DNA from: Formicarius rufipectus
Lineage: Eukaryota; Chordata; Aves; Passeriformes; Formicariidae
DNA length: 64,000 nt
Direction: 5' to 3'
NCBI GenBank assembly: GCA_013399695.1
Contig: VXAU01004002.1
Location: 183,909 to 247,908, forward strand
Shown here: piece after piece, positions 1 to 12,900 of the stretch
Layout: every line of letters begins with the position of its first letter
How positions within the stretch are numbered: position 1 is the stretch's first letter
Notes under the pieces: model-generated
The model's database searches: none
What the model saw: the letters and a program-made list of their open reading frames with translations, nothing else
What the model was told of the DNA's origin: nothing
Position numbers and translations under genes: made by a program

Positions 1-3000
1 GTGCATAAATGATCAAAGCATCCTATGTGGCCTCTTTCTTGACTTGTCCTTTGGTCCTTATGTAGGTCAGTTTCCGTTCCTGATCAACATTTTTATTAGT
101 GAAGGAAAGGAGACAAACACCTCCTCTACTAATTTGCTGGGCTGTGTGTGTTGGCATATTTTATGATGAAATACAGAGAAGCCAAGCGCCGACTCTGCTC
201 AAAAGTAAAACTGGTAGCAAAAAACGCTGTGCAGTTGTAAAACTCGTGGCACTTTCATGAAGTATAGCTTTTTAGTGTGGATGGGCTGATACTTTTCTAC
301 TATTTCATCTTTTAATCTGATTTATTCAATAAGGTTGAATGTTGCTGCAGGCCAAGTTACTGCAGGTATCATCTCAAGAAGTGGTCTCTGCAAAGACAGG
401 CTGATCAGAACTTTGCCTAATTCCTGTATTTAGCTCTGGTTATCACAACCAAGTCGCTCAGAAGAGAGCACACAGCAAATCTCCGCCGCATTCAGAAGGT
501 GCATAAAGTCTAAGTTGATTTTGGTATTAATAGTTAATGCAAACCTATCAAGTTGGGTGGTGGGTTTTATTTTCGGGGGGGATAGGAAGGTGGAAAAAAC
601 CCCTCACACCACCCTTCAAAATCAAGTTAACAAAGAACTTTACTCAAGGAGGAGACGTTAATAAGTAATGAAACAAAGGCTCTTTTATAGAGATTAAATG
701 TACATGTGTCTAAGTACAAAGTTCGTGTTGCAAAGTGCAGCTGTTTCTCTGCTCACAGCCCCAAAGCCCTGGGTTCAAAGTCTGCTGCTTTCCTGTCACA
801 GAGCTGACCGGGGCAAGGTCCGGCCGAAGTTCAGAGTTCAGTGTCTGAGGGCTCGCTGGCTCTGCCGGCTGTGCTCTCTGACACGCTCGGCATAAGCAAT
901 AGTTGGCTTAAGATTATGGGTGCAAACAACAAAAACTTCCCGTGCTCTTTTTCTGGTGTGTCAGACTTGGTTAAAGGAGGAGCGTTTTGGAAGGGGTCGC
1001 TGAAATGTTTAAAAGGGATGTTCTGGGTAACAGAGCGACCTCACCAAAGCCCAGTGAGGGAACACATGGGTGAAAGGATGCATGGGGGAAACAGCACCCA
1101 TTTGCATCTCCTGCCTCCGGAGGCTTATTTAAGTGAGGAAAAATGAAGGAAAAGAACTAATTCTCTACATTCAAAGAGATCAAGCTGAACTCTTAAAAAA
1201 AAAAAAAAAAAAAAAACAGAAAGGAAAAGAGCTGGTCTCTGTGTTTCCTTTGTGTCACAGTAACGGTGTTCCACACCATGGGGGCCAAGAGAACTTAATA
1301 CGTCTGGATATCCTGCTTTCAGATCCTCCTTTTTCTCCTCCTTCAGAGGCTTTTTTGAAACTAACCCAAACTTTCTTATTCATAAGGGCTGCAAACCCCA
1401 CCTGTGCAGCTTTTTTGATTAGCTGTGGTCATATCAAAGGCTGCTGTATCCAAGCACAGACCCCAGGTGAGAATGGAGACTGATGGCTGAGAGCAAAGGC
1501 TGGTACAAACACCCTTGGAGGAATTTATATTTCAGGCAATGCTGTAGTGCTATTACAGACAGAGAAAAGTTTCCTAACTGTTGCCACATCCTTTATCAAG
1601 GAAAGGATGGTAAACCATGGGTGGTAAACCAAGTCATCAGTGCTCAGTACCTACAGCATGTTGCAGGTCTGAGCAGACTGCCGTCATCTCACTTCACTGC
1701 AAGGAACATGGATGTTCTGAAAACTTTCTCAGACATCAGACATCTGCCCCTTTGTATCACAATTTCTATATGTCTGGGTTCAGTCGGTTTAATTATTGAG
1801 AGCCACAATTATAAACCAGGACTCATGGAGGGACTTTAGTAGCCAAAAAAATATGAGTTCTTGACCAAAAAGTCTGTCTGTTTAGAAATTATGATTTTTT
1901 TTTTCTTTCCTGCAAACATTCATAAGTCTGTCAAACAACAGAGGAGTCTTCCTCTGATAAGTTAGTCCTGTGCTTTGGTTATTATTTCAGGTCTAACCTC
2001 CCACTTCTGAGCATTATATTTAAGGAACTAACAGAGACCCTACAGTGAATGCTCCAGACCACAGCTTGTAAGGGCTCAGATGGGTGCATGAACTACTTAG
2101 TGCTCAAAAAGGGTAAAAAAGAAAAGGGCAGCCAAAGTCCAAAGATCCAAAATAATGCATTATAATGCCTGAGACCTTCCTGGCAGAATGCTGAGTAGTA
2201 GAAATAACAGGAACTGTACCTGTGATGTTCCATTCCTGTCTTGGACTGTGGAAACTCAGGTGTATTAGGCTTTTATTTTCTTACTCTATGCTGTCTCACT
2301 GAAGTGAACAGATAAGTCACTGAAACCAGTAGTAAGACTGGCAGAGCATATCCCTAATCAGTTCATTTGGTCTGAACTGATGCAAATCTCTGACACAGAA
2401 CCAATGATGAGTAACATTTCCTGTTGACTCCACTGCTGAAGTTCCACCAGTGTCTCTGGCCTCTCTTTGCCATATTGATTGTACCTGGCCTTGGAATCTT
2501 TGTTTCCTAAGAAACTCTGACTGGTGCTACTACCCTCCCCAGCACTTCAGGCCACTGAAAACATACAAAAGGTGGGGAGAAGTCGATGAAATTAACCAGT
2601 GAAAAACATCTGCATTGCTTAGTGCACTGATAAAAGACATAGTTCTGTGTGATAAGCACAGATTTGATCCTTGACTTGCCTCATCCAAAAAAGATGAGCC
2701 CTGTCAGGCCCTTACCTATTGTGTGTAGTGGGTTTGTTTCATTCTTTTACTCTTGGCATTGACACATATTAACAGTAATGTATTTGCAGGGGAAGGTGTA
2801 AGGGGAGGAAGGGGGAGAGTCCCTATAGCCCCATCGTTGTAAGGTTTCATGAGCTAGGGCAGCAGGCTGAAGTTCAGGTAAGTAGTTCAAATCAAACAAA
2901 ACAGGAACTTGGACCAGGTTTGCAAGGTAGCAACTCTACTGGTTGTTGGCTTTGCTCAAGTACATAGGTGAGTGTTTGTATCTCGCTCTTGCCTTCCCCT

Positions 3001-6000
3001 CCCCCCATTTTCCTTACAATCTTCTGTGCCTGGGTCACCTGGCTTCAGTTGGAAATATAAGAATAAACAGGAAAATTACTCACAGGTCAATTCTTGTTTC
3101 CTTTTATAAATTTCCTTTCCTCTCCCTTTTATTAATTTTTTTTAATTTAAATTTTTGTCTGTGTGTATCTACTACTGTTTCAAATTTATTATTTTTTTTC
3201 TCAGCAGACTGTGTGAGAATAATCCCACCTGTTGTCTGCCTGAACCAAGAACCAGATCCTAGAGTAGGACTGTGCTGTGCTACTTGGTTGGAGTTCTGCT
3301 GGGATCCTAATACTGGGAGAGACCTAACAGGCAAGTAAAAGTCAGTTTATTCAAGGTGCTGAGACCTGCAGGAGACAAGTCCTATCATTATCCGTTCTTT
3401 TGAGGGGGTGGGGAAAGAGAGAGAAAAGGGCTGGAAGAAGGTGTATGCATGCAAATTTGGCTTGCAGCATTTTTTTAAAACTGAAACTAGTATCTTTCCA
3501 TTAAGAGTATGTGCCTGTGAATTGTTTTCTTTTTAGCTGGCACACTCCCCAGTCCATCTTTTGAACCCCTTCAGGTAAGGCCATCAGAAAACCCTTCCTT
3601 CCGTCTAGTTCATGCAAATTCAGATGTCTTAAGAAAACACAGGGGGATTTCCTTGGCTTGAATACTGGAAGAAAAACCAGAATACTCCACAATAGTATTG
3701 GCACAGCTACCTTTGGGCTGGCGTTTTTGTTTCTGATTATTTTTTTGATTTTGTTCTCCTTTTCAGAAATTTCTGTTCTGCATGTCTTCTCCATTTAATG
3801 TTGTCCACACTGGAGTGGCGGAGTAAGACATAGTTCTTACCTGCAGTTATTCTCCTGGGGTAGTTAAGGCAAACTTTCCGCTGCCACTTGCTTGTTCCCA
3901 ATGTAGGTTGTGCTCTATCAGGTAGAATGTGCTGGTACAGACACTTAACATGCTCCATAAAGCCAACTGACATCTATCATCTGGTGCTATATTTATGCAG
4001 CAAAACAGTTTGTGAACTAAGACTTTACGTAATTTTTAGAAAAATGTATTTCAAATAAAATACAAATGTGTTCTGGGTGAATGTTAAAAGCAGAAGAGAT
4101 CTTTCACTAGTTCACTACTTTATATGTCAGTAATAATAAAACTAGTACACCTTGGACTAGTGACACAGATTGTGACAAAATTAGAATGAAAGAGTGAATT
4201 AAAATGAAGTTATTTTTATACGTCTAACTATGTTTGCTATGTAAGGCCTCACAAACTTCTTCAAAAGAGTTTTTCAAACAGCAATGTTTTTTTCCTCACA
4301 TTCAGGTTAAACCTTTCACTGGCAAGCACTTCAGGCTTTTGCACTTCTGTCCTGGAGGTGACCTGCACTATGTAAAATACAGATTGAAAATATACTTTTC
4401 TAAGATAAAAAAAAAAAGTAAAATCATCACATTTACCTATAACCTGTTAATAATGATATATTGGAGAAAAGTTCGAGTTGTTATTATGAAAGGACATTAT
4501 TCCTTTGGTCCTTCTGTCTGATAAGAGATTTCATATCAGAACACATATTTGAATTGTTTCTGCTAAGTGGAAGGTTCTGCATGATCTCTGTGTTGTCTGG
4601 ATCTGATCACTGGTTTGCCATAGTTAAGGGTGGAGATCAGTATTGTGGAGATGATGGCTTTAAGGTCAGGGTTGAGATTGTGGTAGAAGCTTTTGGTTTA
4701 CTATCTCAATTCTCAAAAAAAAAAAGAAAAATCTCAATAAACCGACACCTACAGTGGGAGTGGTTTAAATATTGAATGATGTTGTGGCTGAAAAATGAAC
4801 AGGTGTAGAAGGATCTTCTGGAGTTAACACAGAATTTATTTCTTGCCAGTGTTACTTTTAGCTTGTTCTTCCTTTCTCTAAGTCACTCTCACACTCTGGG
4901 ATTGATCCTTTGTTCCTGCTCCAGTTCCCCAAAGTGCTCCCTGCCAGCGTATCAGCACGGACGTGTAATTTTCATCTGTGGAGAATTTTCTAACTTTTTA
5001 GTCATAACTGAAAATTTATGTGCTCAGTTCAGCTCGATGAATTACATGACAAATCTGCAGCATTGCAGACGCCACTGGGGAGACAGAGAGACTGGCTGTC
5101 TGTCTTGCCAAGTATCTCAGCAATCCGAGGACAGAATAAGCTTCCTAATGCGCGGCGTATGTGACAATGAGCTGTGTTGACTTTTTGATATATACGGGTA
5201 CAAAGTTCCTGGTGGAGATTTTGTTTCTGAATGAGAATTTGATGCAGCTGGGTATCAACACTGTGCTCTCATATCTGTCAGAGACGAATAGGGAGGGGAA
5301 AACATTTCTGTGCGTTATCAGCCGAGCTGGTGGGTGGTGTGAAGACCAAAAAGGAGCGAGTGTACTTCTCACAGCCTTTATTAAGGGGTGTTTCTGCATG
5401 GGAAGGCTATGTTTGATAATGCAGCTTGAATGTTCACTAATTAGCTTTTACTGATTTTCATGAATTATAGACTATTTTGATATATTTATTTTTATTTCAC
5501 AACTTTGTGCTATTTTTTGTGCTGGGTATATAACATCACCATGAATTTATTTTCTGTGTTGACAAGCAAACTTGCTTCCTTGTAAGCAGATGAATTGTTT
5601 AATTTTCAGACAAAATAAGAATATCATCTCTGGAATTATAGCATGATCTGGTCTGGCTGAGAGACTGCTAGGTAGACATTACACAAACAACAGGTGTTCA
5701 GATGTATTGCTGTGACTGAAATAGAATTTGCTGAAATATAAATAAAAATGTCTGAAAATGCGTGAAAGATCTGAAAATATGGCCAAAACTTTCATTCTTA
5801 TCCCATTTCAAGAGCTTATTTCACATAATAGTGAAATTGTTTTGGCTTACTTGGTTTCAGAAGAAGTGGAGATGAGAAAAAAATTAGTTGTTTTCTGTTA
5901 TAAAATGCACTTTTTTCTTTTTCCAGGAAAGATCCTTGAATTAAATACAGGCCAATTGATTTTCCTGAAACAAGTTTTAGGTCAATGAGACTTTGATTTC

Positions 6001-6245
6001 TTTTTCAAAATACCAAATCAATTTGTGTGAGGGATAGAGTGTATGTTTTAGCTTTCGTCTCCATTTTCTGTTCCTAATATGTTTTCTGAATGGTCTCTTG
6101 TAGTCTGGAATATTAGTGACACAGGGCTTGCTTACCTTGACTAGTGCCAGTAGTCAGGCACTGATTTGGCACGTAGTGAAATGAAGCTGGTGAGGACAAT
6201 GACATACCCATGGAAGAGAGTTAAAAACCTGGAATGGCAACTTAC
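1..6245. other. Intergenic DNA, no gene recognised
   Basis: AT-rich, CpG-poor sequence. Its open frames are short, overlap on both strands and show no family resemblance or splice-bounded structure. It contains a 22-base poly-A run at 1195-1216 and a purine-rich, G-run stretch near 2789-2818. I see nothing else that stands out. A distal, poorly conserved exon could be missed by eye. Confidence 0.6.
1195..1216 (+). repeat. Poly-A run
   Basis: Twenty-two consecutive A. It could be the tail of an old retrocopy, but the sequence to its left resembles no gene or SINE that I recognise and there is no clear flanking duplication. Treated as a simple repeat. Confidence 0.85.
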
Positions 6246-6314
6246 CATAGAATCATAGAAAGGCTTGGGTTGGAAGGGGCCTTAAAGATCATCTAGTTCC
6301 AACTCCCCTGCCAT
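6246..6314 (-). mobile_element. CR1 LINE, 3'-end fragment
   Basis: The plus strand begins with CATAGAATCATAGAA and continues through GGGTTGGAAGGGGCC and GATCATCTAGTTCC, which is the reverse complement of the avian CR1 3' end. Only about 70 bases match before the sequence diverges just after CTGCCAT. This is a severely 5'-truncated, non-coding insertion in minus orientation. The CR1 family is certain; I cannot name the subfamily from such a short piece. Confidence 0.9.
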
Positions 6315-7420
6315 TATGAAACTGGCCACCCATCTTTCTTGCAATATAATGATGCTGGCAAAATTACTTTAAATCCTACAATTATTTTTCATGTCTCTGT
6401 GGAATTCTTGTCTCAAATTTTTGTCAGATTTTGTTTTCCCATGTTTATGTCCCCATTTTTTCCCTACTTTGCCATTGATTTTTGTGGCAAGGAGCTAATG
6501 TAAGACAGCGGTTTTGAAAAACACATCCTGTATTTCTTAAGCATCAGCTCAGTGAATCTTCCTTTGAGCTGCAAATCCATTTCAATACTCAGGATTTTAG
6601 CCAGGGCCACAGGGCAAAACCCTTCTGTTGAACGAAAAAAAAGAAAAACAAAAAGCCAAGGGACTTTTAATGATCAAGCAGAGATGATAGGACCTTGGCA
6701 TATGAAAAGCCCTGATGTAGTAAATCAAAGCAGTCTGTCTTGAGTGTAGTAATATTTCTATGCTAATAAATTAGTGTCATAAGTGATTTGTCAATAAGAT
6801 GTAGAATATGCTATGAAGGAAGTCAGACAATATTTTTCTTTCACATAGAAAAATAGGGTGAGGTCATAGCAAAATCCTCAACATGACTTTTTTTTTTCTA
6901 AGTAAGATGTGGGTGGTCTTACCCACTGCTCTATTTTTGCACATTTAAATTCTTATATGCCTAAGATATCCTTATAAACATAAGTAGTATTTAAGGACTT
7001 GGAAGAGTTTAATGAGAATTGCTATGGTAAGGAACCATAGTGCTGTAGCAGAGAACACTCCAGGTCTAGGAATGTGCAGAACTTCTGAAGCAGGACCTCC
7101 AAAACTTGCTTGACCCAAGCTGTACATGTGGATAGGGAGAAGTTCATGGCCCATTCCACCTTTCCTCTCAGAAATGTACCTCACAGCAAGAACTGTGTGC
7201 CCAAGGAGTAGTGACATTGATATCTGTCCATCATTACTCCCTCACAGACATACCAAACCATGCCTTTCTCTCTCACAAACTCTCCAAACTCTCATGCTAA
7301 TGCAGTGCAGACAAGAATTCTTTGTCCACAGCCATGCACAAAACAGATGTGCTGTTTAAAGGGATGTTAGGCACCAGTCCTGAGGAACCACAGGAGGAAG
7401 CAATTTGAATTTAGGCCTTT
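6315..7420. other. Intergenic DNA between two CR1 pieces
   Basis: AT-rich sequence with no recognised gene or repeat. An 81-codon minus-strand frame at 6972-7217 has no family signature and no splice context, and I regard it as chance. The first part may contain highly diverged CR1 sequence continuing from the left neighbour, but I could not follow it. Confidence 0.5.
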
Positions 7421-8330
7421 GACTGTTGGGACCAGTACTGTTTAATATCTTCATCAATGACAGTGGGATCAAGTGCACTCTCAGAGAATCTGCAGACAAA
7501 ACCAAGCTGTGTGGTGCAGTTGACATGCCCAAGGAAAGGGACACCATCCAGAGGGACCTGGACAAAACCCAGAACTGGACCGATTTGAACCTCATGAGAT
7601 TCAACATGACCAAATGCAGGGTTTCCAGTACCAATCCAGGCTGGGGGATGAACAGATGGAGAGCAGGACTGCCAAGAAGGACTTGGGGATGCTGATGGAT
7701 GAGAGGCTGAATGGGATCCAACCATGTGCACTGGAAGCCCAGAAACGCCCCATGCCCTGGGCTGCATCCAGAGCAGGGTGGGCAGCAGGGCAGGGAGGGG
7801 ATTCTGCCCCTCTGCTCTGCTCTCGTGAGACCCCACCTGCAGTGCTGCCTCCAGCTCTGGGGTCCCAGCACAGGAAGGACATGGACCTGCTGGAGAGTCA
7901 GGAGGAGGGTCCTGAAGATGGTCAGGGAGCTGGAGCACCTCTGCTATGAGGAAAGGCTGAAAGAGTTGGGGTTTCTCAGCCTGGAGAAGGTAAGAGTCTG
8001 GGGAGACCTTATGGTGGCCTTTCAGTACTTGAAGGGTGTCTATAAGAAAGATGGAGACAAACTTCTTAGCAGGACCTCTTGCAATAGGATAAGATGCAAT
8101 GGTTTTAAACTAAAAGAAGGTAGATTCAGACTAGATATAAGAAATAAATTTTTTATACTGAGGGTGGCGAAACACCATCATGGATTGCCCATAGCTGTGG
8201 TGGATGCCCCATCCCCATCACGTTGGGCAGGGCTCTGAGCAAACTGTTATACTGGAAGATGTTCCTGCTCTCTGCATGGGGGTTGGACTAGGTGACCTTT
8301 AAAGGTGCCTTCCAACCCAAACCATTCTGC
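7421..8330 (+). mobile_element. CR1 LINE, 5'-truncated, with ORF2 reverse transcriptase remains
   Basis: The element encodes the C-terminal half of CR1 ORF2 and the 3' end. In order on the plus strand I see LGPVLFNIFIND (reverse transcriptase core), a catalytic-loop relative reading SADKTKL, SALVRPHL and QLWGPS, then ELEHLCYEERLKELG and GFKLKEGRFRLDIR, and finally the noncoding end GGTTGGACTAGGTGACC and CCTTCCAACCCAAACC. In active CR1 the loop is an FADD-type motif, so the second catalytic aspartate is replaced by lysine here. The reading frame changes at least twice (near 7.61-7.70 kb and 7.71-7.85 kb). The octamer repeats expected at the end have decayed to ATTCTGCTTATC. This is a dead copy. 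The left end is set where similarity to the reverse transcriptase starts and could be some tens of bases off. Confidence 0.92.
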
Positions 8331-9218
8331 TTATCTTTTGATCTGATTTTTCATGCCAGGTCTTATTGCATCAACCTTCTTCCACTGCCACTTCATGCAT
8401 ACAAAATCACAGGTGGAAGTCCAGTCTGACCATTTGGCATGGCTCTCAGCAGTGATACTAAGAAAAAGACTTAGGAGGGTCAAAGACTTATTAAAACTCT
8501 GAAGATCCATAATAATGCAACCTTGATCTGTTTGGTTTAATTTATTCCTGCCTTTAACAGATTCAGAAGTTCCATGTTAGTACAAAATTTAGAAACTTGA
8601 TGTGGATGTAATGCCTCTGGAGCTTTCTGGTTCAGCAGCAGAAGAAATGGAAGCCTTCTACTGATCTACCTAATAAGTATGATACTGAGAAAAGAGGTTC
8701 CATCTTTCTAGACATCCAGAGTTTGGAAGGGTAAAAGCCTGGTTTATTTGCCATATTTTTCAGGGAAAACATGCTAATCTGGGAAAATATATTCTTTTGT
8801 AGTAGCAGATTGAGTTCCCTTTAGTTTGGACCTGTTAGGCAGAGCACATCAGCCAGTGGCTCAGAAGCAGGTCTCTGAGGCTGAACTCCAGCACATCGAT
8901 TCGCTTCTCATGATATGTATTTTCAGAGCCATCTCTGTATTGTGCCCTGTGATTGCAGTTTCTTCTCGTGGGTTTCTGTTTTCAGATTGTGATTCCTGGG
9001 CAAATGCTTATTCCTGTCTCTGGCTGCTGACCCTTGGTTTGACTTTCTAGTTCCTGACTTTTGGCAATGAACATTCGGCTCTTTTCCCAGTTCTGGACAC
9101 ACCCCTAACTTTTGGGCTGAATAGCCTGGGCTCCAGTCTGTAATCCTAGATGGCCACCAGGTCATCTGTAGTAGACTGTACTCTAATTTTTCAATAACAG
9201 ATGAACTCTAAGAGATAA
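8331..9218. other. Intergenic DNA
   Basis: No recognised gene. The part around 8820-9160 is somewhat GC-richer and resembles a worn repeat in texture, but I could not assign it to a family. Confidence 0.5.
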
Positions 9219-9293
9219 GTTTGGGTGGTGGGGTTTTTTTGTTGGTTTTTGGTTTGTTTTGTTTGGGTTTTTTGTTTTTGTTTGTTTTTTTTT
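9219..9293 (+). repeat. T/G-rich low-complexity tract
   Basis: About 75 bases of T with scattered G (TTTGGG, GTTGG and TTTG units). It is one of several tracts of the same composition, all with T/G on the plus strand. Confidence 0.85.
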
Positions 9294-12200
9294 AATTTAT
9301 GATAACTACAGCCCTTTATTTGTAAACTAGTCTTCTATCTGTATTTTGCTAGATTACTCGATGTGAACTTCTACTTTCCATTAGGTATCATATTGTGCTA
9401 ACGGTAATTTTTGCTTTGGGGAAAATATCCTCACCATTGGAGCAGGTGAACAGAACTGTTAACATATATAAAAATTTGAAATTAGTGGCTATGAGTTGAA
9501 CAAATTACACCAGAAAAGGCAATAGGGTCAGAACTTCCATTTCATTCCTATTTGGAATGTTTTAAACATTATTGATATACTGTACGCATGGTCTGCTTTT
9601 ACTTATGAGAGCTCCTAATGTCATTCCAGCACACACGTCATAAAAGTGTAAACAGACACTCAAACTCAGTCTCTCAGACCTGTAAGAGTGTCATGACTGA
9701 AACGTGATGAAAATATGAGTTATGAAGTTCAGAAGATATGAAGATAAATTTCGAGAAAGAGGAGGAACTGAAACTTATAATGTGTGTTAAATGTTCAGGT
9801 GGAAGAAGGGTCAGATTGTTTTGGCGGGTGAATAAATCGAGAAAGAGTAAGAAGCTAAAATGAACTTAATAATTAATCAGTTACAAGTAATATGGAATAG
9901 GCATTAATGTGAATCAGTGAAAACTGCTTTTAGATATCCGATATATGTTACATGGTTTATACACAAAGATGGCGTAGCATAGACATTTATATACACATGC
10001 TCAACTGAAAATAAAAGTCACAAGATCTGGGAGAATTTTATTTCATTTTGCTCATCAGAAGTCCAGGGATAAAAAAGTTTCATGTTGATGCAATGTTTTT
10101 GCTTTGTAATATTTTGATGGTGTTAGGTATCCAAAATTAAAGTAATAAACGGTCCATCCTGTTTCTATGTCAAAATATGTGACAGTTGTCACCCTAGGAA
10201 AAGTGTGCTTGTTAATTTGCTGTAGCTTAAAGGCAAGTTATACTATAGTGTTCTGTTCATGGCTGTTTCATAGAAATGTGAAGCTTGCTTGATTTTAAAG
10301 CTTAAATCAAAGCACATCAATACAGAAACACTTAGATTAACTTTTTTATTATACAAACTTCATTGCTAAACCTGTCTCTTTATGCCCTTTGACAAGAGGA
10401 ACTGTCCTTTTTCTAGAATAATTTTCCTCTAAATACCTTTTTTTTTCACCTGAAGCAGGCAAGATCAAATAAGGGATAGCAAGATGTTTGTGGAATTTAT
10501 CTAAGAGCTTACTGAGATTGTGGTTTGCTTAGTATAAGTGAAGAGGATGGTGGCAGTAGCAAGTTTAGTGTATTGCTTTGGTGTGTTTCTTCCAAATTGG
10601 TTGTGTATGTTAATAAGATTTTACATACTTTTGTTAAACCATCAGTTCAGAGAAAGAAATCTGGTGAAATAAAACAAGTGCCTTCTTCAATTTGTTGTCC
10701 AGTTAAAATTTGTTGGTATAAAAAGCTACAGCAGAACATCAGGGCACACCTTTTATCTAAATAGAGAATTTTTACTTAGTGTAAAGCTCTTTAATGGAAC
10801 CACCCGTGAACTTGTGTGACATTCACCATGTGTAATGATACCTTTTTTTTTCTCCCCTCCAAATGAATTAAGAATGGAAAGTACTTCCAGTACCTCTTGG
10901 TAAGTACCAAGAAGTCAGATCCCTTGGTACCACAGAGGTCTTTTCTTCATTATAGACAGGTAGTTTCCATTATTCATACTGGGTACCATTTTATTTAAAG
11001 TCCCATCATGACTTAAAAAGTAAGATATTAATGGCAGATGTTACTGGAGTACTGTCTTTTAATTTGATATTGTTCTATACAGCTGTTTAAAAATTTTTAA
11101 GAATAAAGCTTCCATTACCTTACATTACACAAGATTTTTATAGGCAAGAACATTCTTGTCTAGTTTCCCTTGATAGCCAATTGCCTTTTTTAAATCTTCA
11201 CCATTTACTTCTGGGTTAATCCTTTTGCTTTGCTTTAAATAATTTCTCTGATTCCTTGATATCCATACATTGCAGTTAATTATATAGAGATATTTTTCAT
11301 ACTACCCCCATCCACTTAGCTGGTGAGTAGCCAAGTAATACATACTTAGCACTTTTAATTTTACCTCATAAATCAATCATTGTAGCTGCAAAATCAGTTG
11401 CATTTTTTTCTTAAACCATCATTCAATACAAAGAGTCCATTATGCATGTCTGTGAATAATATATTAATTCTGTGGTTTAAATTCATAAACAATGTTACAC
11501 AATTAACTACATAAAATTGCTCACTTTGAAAACTATATAACTACAATTTCTATAATGGTAGCTAAAAGACAACAGCATTAAGCCAGGTATTGTCGCTCTG
11601 AATTGCCACTGGAAAAGCAGAGGCCTCTTAAATGTGCAATTATGATAGAGAGAAAGCACATTCCTTGTTACAGATTTATTGCTTTAAGTACCTTTCCAAA
11701 GGTTTTCACCTTGTTTTGTATTGCTGTGCACTAATGGTGTAAGACGAGATTACTCCAGTGAATGGCTTTATTAATATAAGGAAATACTACTAAAGATTTT
11801 TTTTTAAAACTGGATTTAAAAAATATCTCTTTCACTGTGCTGTATTCTCTATCAGGTTGTTTAAAAAAAAAAAAAAGATAAAAATTACTTCTTTACTGAT
11901 TTTGCTCTTTTGCCTTTGGCAAACATTTCTTTTTCTCTTGGGATGGAGATAGAGGTAGAATGAATAGCAGGATCTACAAGAAAACAATCCAAAACCAAAA
12001 GGAAACATGTCTATTTCTTGATAGCTATTTGTTCCAAGTTTGAAGATGAAACTGGGATCCAGACTCCATACCCTAGACAGAGTGTGAATGTCTCCACTGA
12101 AGGTATTCCTGCTGTATTATAGCACGTTTAGATAAGGCAGAGAAAGAGCTGAAAAAGGCATTACCATTCTTTCAAACCTGGGAAAGCGAGGTCGGGAAAA

Positions 12201-12410
12201 GAGAAGCAGCAATCTGTCCAGTGTGACAGAATTCCGCAGGAGAATCAGGAGTGTAAGCTCCTGCCTCCCCGTTCAGCTGATCTACAAGACTGTATTCATT
12301 CTATAATCTGTTTTTACGCTCTTATCTATTTAATCTTCCCCTCATACCAATTTTTATAAGTATGTCTCCGCAGAGATCTCCAGCATAAGAAACGTTTCCG
12401 CAGATGAGCC
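9294..12410. other. AT-rich intergenic DNA
   Basis: No gene or mobile element recognised. A short perfect hairpin, CTTGGTA-AG-TACCAAG, lies near 10896-10911, and a poly-A run lies near 11863-11876. The rest is plain AT-rich sequence with stop codons in all frames. Confidence 0.6.
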
Positions 12411-12900
12411 CTGAGGTTTTATGGCAGCGCTGTATCATCCTTGCACGGGAGGTGCTCGGCGCTGAAGTGGTGCGAATGACCGTGAGGAGGGAATCCTCTG
12501 AGCTCGGGGAAGGCAGGTTTGCTCTGTGCCCATTGCCTCCCTGCCATCGCTCCCCTGGCATTACATAATGCCACATATGTTCGGCCAGATTGCCCGGTCC
12601 TGCTGCGGGCAGGGGGGGCACCACAAAAAAGGCACCCCCTCACCCTCCTTCTGCTGGCATGGGGAGGAAAATCCCGCTTGGGGATTTTCCTGTAGGGTTT
12701 TGGGAGGCTTTGGGCCAGGCTCTGCGCTTCCTTGCGGGTACTCCTGCAAAGCGCAGGGAGCGGGGAGATGCTCACAGCCATCACCCACATCCCCTCCCAG
12801 GGCTGGGCTCCCGCAACAAGGCAGTGCTGAGGGGCTGCTGCCTGTGCTCCCCTTTTCCCAGTGCTGCTGCTAAGGAAAGGCTGTACACTAGTCCCTTTCT
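12411..12900. promoter_or_regulatory. GC-rich block with paired kappaB-like sites
   Basis: About 0.5 kb that is clearly richer in G, C and CpG than its AT-rich surroundings. It contains a perfect inverted repeat at 12665-12691: 11-base arms AGGAAAATCCC and GGGATTTTCCT around a 5-base spacer. Each arm holds a sequence fitting the NF-kappaB consensus GGGRNNYYCC (GGGATTTTCC). A 213-codon open frame on the minus strand (12419-13060) crosses the block, but it matches no family and long frames are expected in GC-rich DNA. The block could be an enhancer, a minor promoter or an unrecognised repeat. Composition and motif are seen directly; function is inferred. Confidence 0.35.

Noticed and set aside
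1145..1231. Poly-A run as the tail of a processed retrocopy
   Set aside because: Sequence to the left resembles no gene, and the only flanking similarity is a short purine-rich word.
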